From the NCBI GenBank assembly GCA_028873745.1, contig JAPPNT010000008.1, forward strand, positions 421-11,548: DNA of 11,128 nt, read 5' to 3'. A program made the position numbers and the translations under genes. The notes under the pieces are model-generated. The model worked only from the letters and a program-made list of their open reading frames with translations. It was not told the origin of the DNA and did no database searches. The DNA is from Chloroflexota bacterium (GTDB lineage: Bacteria > Chloroflexota > Dehalococcoidia > Lucifugimonadales > UBA1127). This document shows positions 6,114 through 11,128 of the stretch, in pieces; positions within the stretch are counted from its first letter, which is position 1, and each line of letters opens with the position of its first letter.

Positions 6114-6144
6114 GGCCCAAAGTCCCATTGTACTCATTTGGCCC
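6114..6144 (-). promoter_or_regulatory. Imperfect hairpin with a -10-like box in the adk-map gap
   Basis: In the 78-base spacer between adk and map the minus strand reads GGCCAAA, 15 bases, then TTTGGGCC: seven base pairs with one bulged G. The loop contains TACAAT (6132-6127), one mismatch from the sigma-70 -10 consensus; the hexamer 17 bases upstream (GTGCAA) matches only three of six -35 positions. There is no U-run after the stem, so it is not an intrinsic terminator by the usual rule. It could be an internal promoter for map-infA onward, an RNA element, or chance. Confidence 0.3.
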
Positions 6145-6172
6145 GTATCTTGCACCAGCGGGCGCTTCGCCG

Positions 6173-6799
6173 CTAGTGCGCCAGTGCCTCCATGACGTCC
6201 GCCGTGACGGCGTCGACGTCCTGCAGGCCGTTCACCTCGACCAGCTTGCCCTTGCCCTCGTAGTAGTCGATCAGCGGGTAGGTCTGGTTCGCGTACACCT
6301 GCAGACGGTTGCGCACCGCCTCCGGCATATCGTCCTCCCGCTGATATAGCTCACCACCGCAGGATTCGCAAGCCTTGCCCATGCTCTCGGCGGTATACGG
6401 CCGGGAGCAGCCGCGACAGATGTAGCGATTGCTCAACCGCCGGACGAGCTCGTCCTCCGGCACCTTCACATGAAGCACCACGTCTATGCCGCTGCCGCCA
6501 AGCGCCTCGTCCAGCGCCTTCGCCTGCGGCGCGGTGCGAGGGAAGCCGTCAAGGACGACGCCGGGGCCGTCCGTTTCCTCCGACAGCTTGTCCAGCACCA
6601 TGCGAATGACCACGTCGTCGGGCACCAGGTCGCCGCGGTCCATGTAGGACTGCGCCAGCTGCCCGAGCTCCGTCTTCTGCTGACGGTGCATGCGCAGCAG
6701 GTCGCCGGACGACACGTGGGTCAGGCCGTTTCGCTCCGTCAGGATGTCGGCCTGCGTGCCCTTGCCCGCGCCGGGAGCGCCCAGCAACACCACCAGCAT
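6173..6799 (-). CDS. adk: Adenylate kinase, zinc-lid type
   Basis: A 208-residue adenylate kinase (ATP + AMP to 2 ADP), cytosolic. P-loop GAPGAGKGT at residues 7-15; AMP-binding SSGDLLR at 30-36; the DGFPRT motif at 84-89 followed by Q92. The lid holds four cysteines, C128, C131, C144 and C147, the zinc-binding type seen in Gram-positive bacteria. The spacing between the two pairs is 12 residues rather than the usual 16, so the lid is shorter than normal, and the usual YH...NPPK stretch is missing. The open frame extends upstream into secY, but ATG 6799 follows a GGAGG by 7 bases and gives the canonical MLVVLLGAPG start. It lies 34 bases after secY. Confidence 0.96.
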   Translation of the reverse strand: MLVVLLGAPGAGKGTQADILTERNGLTHVSSGDLLRMHRQQKTELGQLAQSYMDRGDLVPDDVVIRMVLDKLSEETDGPGVVLDGFPRTAPQAKALDEALGGSGIDVVLHVKVPEDELVRRLSNRYICRGCSRPYTAESMGKACESCGGELYQREDDMPEAVRNRLQVYANQTYPLIDYYEGKGKLVEVNGLQDVDAVTADVMEALAH

Positions 6800-6833
6800 C
6801 AGGCCGCCTCCGGGGCGACGCCGTTCGTGCGCG

Positions 6834-8180
6834 TCATCGTATGAACCCCTCGTAGCGGCGCATGAGCAGCTGCGCCTCGAGCTGGCGCATGGTGTCGAGG
6901 CCCACGCCAACCAGAATCAGCAGCGCGGCGCTGCTCAGGCGCAACGCCTGCACATCGGTCAACAGCGTCGCGAAGTAGGGGATGATGGCGACGAAGCCCA
7001 GGAAGAGCGCGCCGCCCCAGCTGACGCGGATCAGCGTCCGCTGCAGGTACTCCTCTGTGGGCCGGCCGGGCCGGATGCCGGGGATGAACCCGCCCTGCTT
7101 CTGCAGGTTTTCCGCCAAGTTCATCTGGGAGAAGGTGATCATGGTGTAGAAGAGGGCGAAGATGACCACCAGGATGAAAAGAATGACCCAGTAGATGAAG
7201 CTGGTCCCGTCGAAGATGCCCACCATTCCCTGTGCAAACCGCGAGACGAAGCCGGGGTCCGACGGGTTGGCGAAGTAGCTGGCCACGGTGCCGGGGAGAA
7301 TGATGATGGCGAATGCGAAGATGAGCGGGATCATTCCCGCCGAGTTGATGCGCAGCGGGATATAGGACGTCCCCTGTGCGCGTCTCACCGCCCCGCCTCG
7401 GAACACGGTCCGTCCGTACTGCACGGGGATGCGCCGCTGGGCCTCCGTGAAGACCACGATGAGATAGATGATGGCGAGGGTGATGATGGCGAGAGTGATG
7501 AGGCCCGTGGGGTCCACACGGCTGATGAAACCCTGCTGCAATATCTGCGGGAGCCCGGCGACGATGCCGGCGAAGATGATGAGGGAGATGCCGTTGCCGA
7601 TGCCTCGCTCCGTGATCTGCTCGCCAAGCCAGACGAGGAAGACCGTGCCGGCCGCCATCGAGATCACCATCGGGATGATGGCGGGGAAGGCGCCGCCGGT
7701 GATGTCGACGCCGACGAAGACGCCCGCCCGCTGCAGCAGGATGATCTGCCCGTAGCCCTGCGCCAGAGCGATGGGCACGGTGAAGTAGTGGGTCATCTGG
7801 TTGATCTTCTGCCGGCCGTAGTCGCCCTCCTTTGAGAGCGCCTTCAACTGCGGAATGACGGGCACCAGCAGCTGCATGATGATGGATGCCGTGATGTATG
7901 GGTAGACCCCCAGGGCGGCGACGCTCAGGTTGCGCAGGGCGCCGCCGCTGAAGAGGTCGAGGAAGCCGAGGATGTCGCCGAACTGCCCGCCGCTGAAGAC
8001 GAGGGCCAGTGTGTCACGGTCGACGCCGGGGACGGGGACGTGCGCGACAAAGCGGAAGACGACGAGCATGGCGAGGGTGAACACCAGCTTCATCCGCAGG
8101 TCGGGAATCTTGAAGGCGTCAATGATGGCCTGCAGAAGCTGGGGCCGCCCGGACGCAGGTCTAGCTGAGGTCGCCTGCAT
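6834..8180 (-). CDS. secY: Preprotein translocase subunit SecY
   Basis: A 448-residue SecY, the central channel of the Sec translocon in the cytoplasmic membrane, moving unfolded proteins out or into the bilayer with SecE, SecG and SecA. The sequence has the expected alternation of about ten hydrophobic segments, with the N-terminal IPDLRMKLVFTL, the plug-region segment following GVD, YPYITASIIMQLL, GERGIGNGIS-like ITERGIGNGISLIIFAGI, the cytosolic loop RRIPVQYGRTV, RINSAGMIPLIFA, and the GGFIPGIRPGRPT loop before the last two helices; it ends in MRRYEGFIR. The longer open frame begins at 8216, but ATG 8180 has GGGGGAAGG just upstream and gives the family-like N-terminus. It overlaps rplO by 20 bases. 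Confidence 0.96.
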   Translation of the reverse strand: MQATSARPASGRPQLLQAIIDAFKIPDLRMKLVFTLAMLVVFRFVAHVPVPGVDRDTLALVFSGGQFGDILGFLDLFSGGALRNLSVAALGVYPYITASIIMQLLVPVIPQLKALSKEGDYGRQKINQMTHYFTVPIALAQGYGQIILLQRAGVFVGVDITGGAFPAIIPMVISMAAGTVFLVWLGEQITERGIGNGISLIIFAGIVAGLPQILQQGFISRVDPTGLITLAIITLAIIYLIVVFTEAQRRIPVQYGRTVFRGGAVRRAQGTSYIPLRINSAGMIPLIFAFAIIILPGTVASYFANPSDPGFVSRFAQGMVGIFDGTSFIYWVILFILVVIFALFYTMITFSQMNLAENLQKQGGFIPGIRPGRPTEEYLQRTLIRVSWGGALFLGFVAIIPYFATLLTDVQALRLSSAALLILVGVGLDTMRQLEAQLLMRRYEGFIR

Positions 8181-8646
8181 TGTCCTTCCCCCGCTTCCTT
8201 CCGGGCAGCTGCTCAACGGAACCGCCTGCAGCCTCCAGCTGCTGGCGCGCCTGAGCCGAGAACCGGTGCGCGGTGACCGAGAGGGGCTTGGTGACCTCGC
8301 CCTTCGCCAGCACCTTGACCGGCTGCTTCAGGTTGCGCAGGAGACCGACCTGCACCATCGTCTCCGGGGTGACTTGCGCGCCGCTCTCGAAGCGCTCGTC
8401 CAGCGCACCGAGGTTCACGACGGCGTAGTCCGTCCGGAAGATGTTGGTGAACCCACGGCGGGTGGGGAGCTTGAGCACGAGGGGCAACTGGCCACCCTCA
8501 AAGCCGGGGCGCGGACCGGGGCCGGAACGGGACTGCTGCCCCTTCATGCCCCGGCCGGAGTAGTTGCCCTTGCTCCCGTTGCCACGGCCCACGCGAGTCC
8601 GCGGACGCCGTGAGCCCCTGGGGGAAGGAATCTCGTGTTGCTTCAC
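8161..8646 (-). CDS. rplO: 50S ribosomal protein L15
   Basis: A 161-residue L15, a late-assembly large-subunit protein with a long glycine/arginine-rich N-terminal extension that reaches into 23S rRNA. Seen here: PSPRGSRRPRTRVGRGNGS, then GRGMKGQQSRSG, the GFEGGQLPLVLKLPTRRGF segment, and the globular C-terminal domain with LAKGEVTKPLSVTAHRFSAQ and AGGSVE. The ending (PGRKRGKDNAGDLS) is an additional polar tail after the usual AGG.xE motif; its last codons overlap the first codons of secY by 20 bases, so the tail sequence is partly constrained by the secY start and ribosome binding site. Confidence 0.96.
   Translation of the reverse strand: MKQHEIPSPRGSRRPRTRVGRGNGSKGNYSGRGMKGQQSRSGPGPRPGFEGGQLPLVLKLPTRRGFTNIFRTDYAVVNLGALDERFESGAQVTPETMVQVGLLRNLKQPVKVLAKGEVTKPLSVTAHRFSAQARQQLEAAGGSVEQLPGRKRGKDNAGDLS
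8183..8189 (-). promoter_or_regulatory. Ribosome binding site of secY inside rplO
   Basis: A GGAAGGA stretch within a longer GGGGGAAGGA run, close to the ATG at 8180 (AAGG is three bases from the start). It lies inside the last codons of rplO, so translation of SecY probably depends on ribosomes finishing L15. Confidence 0.6.
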
Positions 8647-8662
8647 CGCCGCGTCTCCTACC

Positions 8663-8848
8663 CTAATCGACTACTTCTTCCACCTGCACCATGTGGCGCA
8701 CCTTGTTGACCATGCCGCGGACTATGGGAGTGTCCTCCCGCTCCACGGTCTGGTTGAGACGGCGCAGGCCAAGCGACTTGATGGTCGCCTGCTGGTTGCG
8801 CTCAAATCCAATGCCGCTCTTCTTCCATGTAATCCGCAGCCGTGCCAT
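8663..8848 (-). CDS. rpmD: 50S ribosomal protein L30
   Basis: A 61-residue L30, the small single-domain large-subunit protein typical of the spc operon between S5 and L15. The N-terminus MARLRITWKKSGIGFERNQQ matches the family pattern (xxITxxxSxIG), followed by TIKSLGLRRLNQTVEREDTP and the terminal GMVNKVRHMVQVEE. The length equals the usual 58-62 residues. ATG start 9 bases after the rpsE stop; rplO follows 16 bases downstream. Confidence 0.96.
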   Translation of the reverse strand: MARLRITWKKSGIGFERNQQATIKSLGLRRLNQTVEREDTPIVRGMVNKVRHMVQVEEVVD

Positions 8849-8857
8849 TGGACTCCC

Positions 8858-9409
8858 CTAACTGCCCTGCTGTTGTTGCTGAGCGGGCTGCGCGGACCTC
8901 CGGGCCCGGCGCCGCTCGACCTCCGTCTGCGGGTCCCGCAGCGAGGCCAGTGCATCCATTGTCGCCTTGGAAAGGTTGATGGGGTTCGTGTTGCCCACGG
9001 CCTTGGTGAGGATGTCCTTGATCCCCGCCAAGTCCACCACCGCACGCACCGTGGCGCCCGCCACCACGCCGGTGCCGTCCACAGCGGGCTTCAGCACCAC
9101 GTGGGACGACCGGTATTTGGTGACGATGTCGTGAGGGATGGTCGTGCCGCGCAGGGGGACCTCAATGAGGTTTCGCCGCGCGATGGCCACGCCCTTTCGG
9201 ACCGCGTCGGGCACGGCGGCGGCCTTGCCCAACCCGATGCCCACGACGTTGCGGCCGTCGCCGACGGCAACCATGGCGTTGAAGCGCATGTTCTTGCCAC
9301 CGGCGGTCACCTTGGCGATGCGTCGGATCATCAGGACACGCTCAGTCAGAGCGCCGGCGTTCTCCGGCGCGACGCGGGGGGCGAGGTCATACGGCGATTG
9401 CTTTGGCAT
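8858..9409 (-). CDS. rpsE: 30S ribosomal protein S5
   Basis: A 183-residue S5, a decoding-fidelity protein of the small subunit body. Domains: the N-terminal double-stranded-RNA-binding-like S5 domain (TERVLMIRRIAKVTAGGKNM, then VAVGDGRNVVGIGLGKA at about 48-64), followed by the C-terminal domain with VVAGATVRAVVDLAGIKD and the GNTNPINLSKATMDAL segment. The extreme C-terminus is a low-complexity basic then glutamine-rich tail (RRRARRSAQPAQQQQQGS) beyond the conserved fold. The start ATG at 9409 overlaps the rplR stop by one base. It is followed by rpmD after 9 bases. Confidence 0.97.
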   Translation of the reverse strand: MPKQSPYDLAPRVAPENAGALTERVLMIRRIAKVTAGGKNMRFNAMVAVGDGRNVVGIGLGKAAAVPDAVRKGVAIARRNLIEVPLRGTTIPHDIVTKYRSSHVVLKPAVDGTGVVAGATVRAVVDLAGIKDILTKAVGNTNPINLSKATMDALASLRDPQTEVERRRARRSAQPAQQQQQGS

Positions 9410-9813
9410 TAGAACTCCAACCCTCCTTCACGCGCCGCCTCGGCCAGCGCCTGCACGCGGCCGTGGTAGGCATACCCGCCCCGGTCGAACACCACCCTCG
9501 TCACACCCGCGGCCTTGCTCCGGCTGGCCGCAACCGCGCCGACCATGCGGGCGACCTCTGTCTTCGGCTTGCCCTGGCACTGAGCGCGAAGCTCCGCGTC
9601 CATGTCGGACGCCGACGCGAGGGTGTGGCCGATGCTGTCGTCAATGACCTGGACTGAAATGTGCTGGCTGCTTCGGAAGACGGCCATGCGCGGCCGCTCC
9701 GGGACGCCGTTGATCTTCCTGCGGACGCGGATGTGGCGGACAACACGCTTGGCGCGGGCCGTCTTGGCCTTCCCCTTGAACCGCAGTGCCTGCAATCGTA
9801 CTGCTCTAACCAC
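9409..9813 (-). CDS. rplR: 50S ribosomal protein L18
   Basis: A 134-residue L18, which binds 5S rRNA with L5 in the central protuberance. Basic N-terminal stretch, then RVRRKINGVPERPRMAVFRS, the core HISVQVIDD, and the canonical C-terminus VFDRGGYAYHGRVQALAEAA...GGLEF. The open frame continues upstream into rplF, but the GTG at 9813 has a strong AAGGAAGG just upstream and leaves 17 bases after the rplF stop, so it is the preferred start. The protein is about 14 residues longer than the common 120, all at the basic N-terminus. Its TAA stop shares one base with the rpsE ATG (TAATG), a classic coupling arrangement. Confidence 0.96.
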   Translation of the reverse strand: MVRAVRLQALRFKGKAKTARAKRVVRHIRVRRKINGVPERPRMAVFRSSQHISVQVIDDSIGHTLASASDMDAELRAQCQGKPKTEVARMVGAVAASRSKAAGVTRVVFDRGGYAYHGRVQALAEAAREGGLEF

Positions 9814-9817
9814 GATG

Positions 9818-9825
9818 CCTTCCTT
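9818..9825 (-). promoter_or_regulatory. Ribosome binding site of rplR
   Basis: AAGGAAGG four bases before the GTG at 9813-9811. It supports the GTG start and argues against the longer open frame that runs back into rplF. Confidence 0.7.
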
Positions 9826-9830
9826 ACGAC

Positions 9831-10406
9831 CTATCGGCCGGCGCTCTTGCCCGGCTTGAGCCGCACAACTTCCCCGCTGTAGCGAATGCCCTTGCCCTTG
9901 TAGGCGTCGGGCTTGCGCACTGCGCGGATGGTGGCGGCGATCTGACCCACCTGCTGCTTGTCGCACCCCGCGACGGATAACCGCGTCGGGCCCTCGACCG
10001 TCAGCGTGATGCCGGGGGGCGCCGCGATGTCGACCGGGTGGCTGTAGCCCACCTGCAGGGTGATGTTGGGCCCGGTCTGAACCACACGGTAGCCGGTGCC
10101 CACCAGTTCCAAGTTCTTCTGGAAGCCCCGGGTCACGCCCACGACCATGTTGTTCAGCAGGGCCCGTGTCAGCCCCTGCAGCGCCCGGACCCGCTGATGG
10201 TCCGACGGCCTTCCGATAGTGATGACGCCGTCCTGCTGCTCGATGGACACGTCGGCGTGAAACTGCTGCTGCAGCGTCCCCTGCGGACCCTTGACCGTCA
10301 CGTCATTGTCCGGCCCGAGCATCACGTCAACGCCTCTCGGCACCGGGATGGGCATGGAGCCTATCCGGGCCACGATGCGCCGTTTTTCCTTCGTCGTCTC
10401 AACCAT
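9831..10406 (-). CDS. rplF: 50S ribosomal protein L6
   Basis: A 191-residue L6, a two-domain large-subunit protein near the factor-binding site and sarcin-ricin loop. Visible family signatures are RIGSMPIPVPRGV near the N-terminus, VKGPQGTL, GYRVVQTG, the GYSHPV motif in the second domain, and the C-terminal signature AAxIRAVRKPDAYKGKGIRY. The ATG at 10406 gives an 11-residue extension before the usual (M)xRIG start; an in-frame GTG at 10373 would give a more family-like N-terminus but has only a weak upstream purine stretch. The ATG has GAGG about 9 bases upstream. The start is therefore uncertain by 11 codons; the identity is not. Confidence 0.96.
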   Translation of the reverse strand: MVETTKEKRRIVARIGSMPIPVPRGVDVMLGPDNDVTVKGPQGTLQQQFHADVSIEQQDGVITIGRPSDHQRVRALQGLTRALLNNMVVGVTRGFQKNLELVGTGYRVVQTGPNITLQVGYSHPVDIAAPPGITLTVEGPTRLSVAGCDKQQVGQIAATIRAVRKPDAYKGKGIRYSGEVVRLKPGKSAGR

Positions 10407-10419
10407 AGCTCACCGTCCT

Positions 10420-10821
10420 CTACCAGACGTAGCAGAGGACCTCTCCTCCAATGCCCCGGTTCCTGGCCTCCTGCCCGGTCATTAAGCCCTGCGACGTCGA
10501 GAGAATGGCAACGCCGATCCCGCCGTAAACGCGGGGGATCTCGTCGCGGCCCACGTAGACGCGCAGGCCGGGCCTGCTTACGCGCTTCAGCCCGCGGATG
10601 GCGGTCTGCGCGCGGCCCGTGTAGAGCAGCCGCAGCCGCAGCATGCGCCACTGCCCGCTGCGGACCGTGTCCACGTCCCGGATGAAGCCTTCGTCCTTCA
10701 GGATGTCGGCCACAGCCTGCTTGGTCTTGGACATGGGGACAAGGACCGAGTCGTGCCGGGCCATGCCCGCGTTCCTCACCCGGGTCAGCATGTCCGCAAT
10801 GGGATCGGTTACTCCGCTCAC
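10420..10821 (-). CDS. rpsH: 30S ribosomal protein S8
   Basis: A 133-residue S8, a primary 16S rRNA binding protein of the small-subunit platform; in E. coli it is also the translational repressor of the spc operon. The N-terminus (VTDPIADMLTRVRNA) and the C-terminus (GGEVLCYVW) are both canonical, as is the GIGVAILSTSQGLMT segment. The open frame extends 56 codons further upstream into rpsN, but the family N-terminus begins at the GTG at 10821, which has AGGAGG four bases upstream, so I use that start. The gene follows rpsN by 8 bases and precedes rplF by 13. I did not find an obvious S8-binding helix upstream that would show autogenous control. Confidence 0.97.
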   Translation of the reverse strand: MSGVTDPIADMLTRVRNAGMARHDSVLVPMSKTKQAVADILKDEGFIRDVDTVRSGQWRMLRLRLLYTGRAQTAIRGLKRVSRPGLRVYVGRDEIPRVYGGIGVAILSTSQGLMTGQEARNRGIGGEVLCYVW

Positions 10822-10825
10822 GAAC

Positions 10826-10831
10826 CCTCCT
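10826..10831 (-). promoter_or_regulatory. Ribosome binding site of rpsH
   Basis: AGGAGG four bases before the GTG start at 10821, overlapping the rpsN stop codon (10832-10830). It decides the rpsH start against the longer open frame and suggests coupled translation of S14 and S8. Confidence 0.8.
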
Positions 10832-11015
10832 ACCAGCTTGCCTTCCGGACCCCGGGGATCTCGCCCCGGAGCGCCAGCGTGCGGAAGCAGATGCGGCAAA
10901 GACCGAACTGGCGGATGTACGCCCTGGGGCGCCCGCACAGCTGACAACGGTTGTGCTGCCTGGTGGAGAACTTCACCGGCATCCGCCACTTGGCTATCTT
11001 GCTGGTCTTGGCCAA
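10830..11015 (-). CDS. rpsN: 30S ribosomal protein S14, zinc-binding type Z
   Basis: A 61-residue protein of the short, zinc-binding (C+) S14 class. S14 sits in the head of the small subunit and is needed for late 30S assembly. Two CxxC pairs are visible at C24/C27 (CQLC) and C40/C43 (CRIC), the four ligands of one zinc ion, and the protein ends in GVRKASW as the family does. The start is a TTG: no in-frame ATG fits, the family N-terminus (MAKTS) begins exactly there, and an AGGAG lies 7 bases upstream. The length equals the usual 61 residues. It is followed by rpsH, whose Shine-Dalgarno overlaps the rpsN stop, so the two are probably translationally coupled. Confidence 0.97.
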   Translation of the reverse strand: MAKTSKIAKWRMPVKFSTRQHNRCQLCGRPRAYIRQFGLCRICFRTLALRGEIPGVRKASW

Positions 11016-11022
11016 TGCTCCG

Positions 11023-11027
11023 CTCCT
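11023..11027 (-). promoter_or_regulatory. Ribosome binding site of rpsN
   Basis: AGGAG on the minus strand, 7 bases before the TTG at 11015-11013. It settles the non-ATG start of rpsN, which also matches the conserved N-terminus of the family. Confidence 0.75.
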
Positions 11028-11039
11028 AGTTTCGCTTTC

Positions 11040-11128
11040 CTAGCCCGCAACCCCGGCGCGCTCCTGCACGCGGGCGAAGGGCATCCCCATGAGATCGAGG
11101 AGCCGCAGCGCCTCCTGGTCCGTCTTTG
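11040..11128 (-). CDS. rplE: 50S ribosomal protein L5, C-terminal end (partial)
   Basis: Only the last 28 codons and the stop are in the window; the gene runs off the right edge. The visible residues begin KTDQEALRLLDLMGMPFARV, which matches the conserved C-terminal end of bacterial L5 (the TDxEAxxLLxxxGMPF segment). L5 binds 5S rRNA and the central protuberance of the large subunit and contacts the P-site tRNA. It ends in TAG, 24 bases before the rpsN start, the usual spc operon neighbour (L5 then S14). The last eight or so residues (after PFARV) are variable in the family. The identification rests on a short stretch but is strongly supported by gene order. Confidence 0.9.
   Translation of the reverse strand, partial: KTDQEALRLLDLMGMPFARVQERAGVAG

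Noticed and set aside
6690..7835. Long plus-strand open frame (381 codons) opposite adk and secY
   Set aside because: Antisense to well-identified genes; the product is rich in Asp, Glu, His and Arg with low complexity, as produced by reading a membrane-protein gene backwards.
8564..9412. Plus-strand open frame (282 codons) opposite rpmD and rpsE
   Set aside because: Antisense shadow of ribosomal protein genes; His/Arg/Gly-rich with no domain.
10821..10989. Longer rpsH start giving 189 residues
   Set aside because: The extra 56 residues are rpsN read in another frame; the GTG at 10821 has AGGAGG and fits the S8 N-terminus.
1..11128. Mobile element, CRISPR array, tRNA or defence system
   Set aside because: No transposase, spaced direct repeats, cloverleaf or defence-type protein seen; every stretch outside 1-130 belongs to the ribosomal block.

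Overview
This window is one continuous, co-directional block of translation and transcription genes, all on the minus strand. Read in the direction of transcription (right to left) the order is rplE (3' end only), rpsN, rpsH, rplF, rplR, rpsE, rpmD, rplO, secY, adk, map, infA, rpmJ, rpsM, rpsK, rpsD, rpoA, rplQ, truA, rplM, rpsI. This is the distal half of the spc operon, then the alpha operon, then the truA-rplM-rpsI segment, with no other gene inserted. I identified every gene from its protein sequence; 20 of the 21 are complete.

The organism is a GC-rich bacterium. The adk-map-infA-rpmJ insertion between secY and rpsM, the zinc-binding short S14, the cysteine-bearing S4, the zinc-lid adenylate kinase and the truA-rplM-rpsI continuation are typical of Gram-positive-like lineages and deep branches such as Chloroflexota. 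The protein style (for example S9 ending in APQYTKR, and RpoA with a PHMKEE segment) makes me lean to an uncultivated Chloroflexota/Dehalococcoidia-type genome. That placement is an inference and is not proven by this window.

Layout: 11128-8161 holds ribosomal proteins L5 to L15; 8180-6834 SecY; 6799-5318 adenylate kinase and methionine aminopeptidase; 5291-4084 IF-1, L36, S13 and S11; 4075-1909 S4, the RNA polymerase alpha subunit and L17; 1890-131 TruA, L13 and S9. Bases 1-130 hold no recognisable gene and are very G/C-skewed. The genes are packed tightly: most gaps are 5-35 bases, three pairs overlap, and the largest internal gap is 78-79 bases (adk-map). The products work together: ribosome assembly (S and L proteins), initiation (IF-1), membrane insertion (SecY), nascent-chain N-terminal processing (MetAP), tRNA modification (TruA), transcription (RpoA) and adenine nucleotide balance (Adk).

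I did not find a new system, mobile element, CRISPR array or RNA gene. What merits a second look is at the level of detail: a strongly acidic C-terminal tail on RpoA, loss of the usual GQAGA-type motif in S9, a TruA C-terminal tail that runs through the rplM ribosome binding site, a shortened zinc lid in Adk, two small intergenic hairpins (adk-map and map-infA), and a four-tract G-quadruplex motif just past rpsI.
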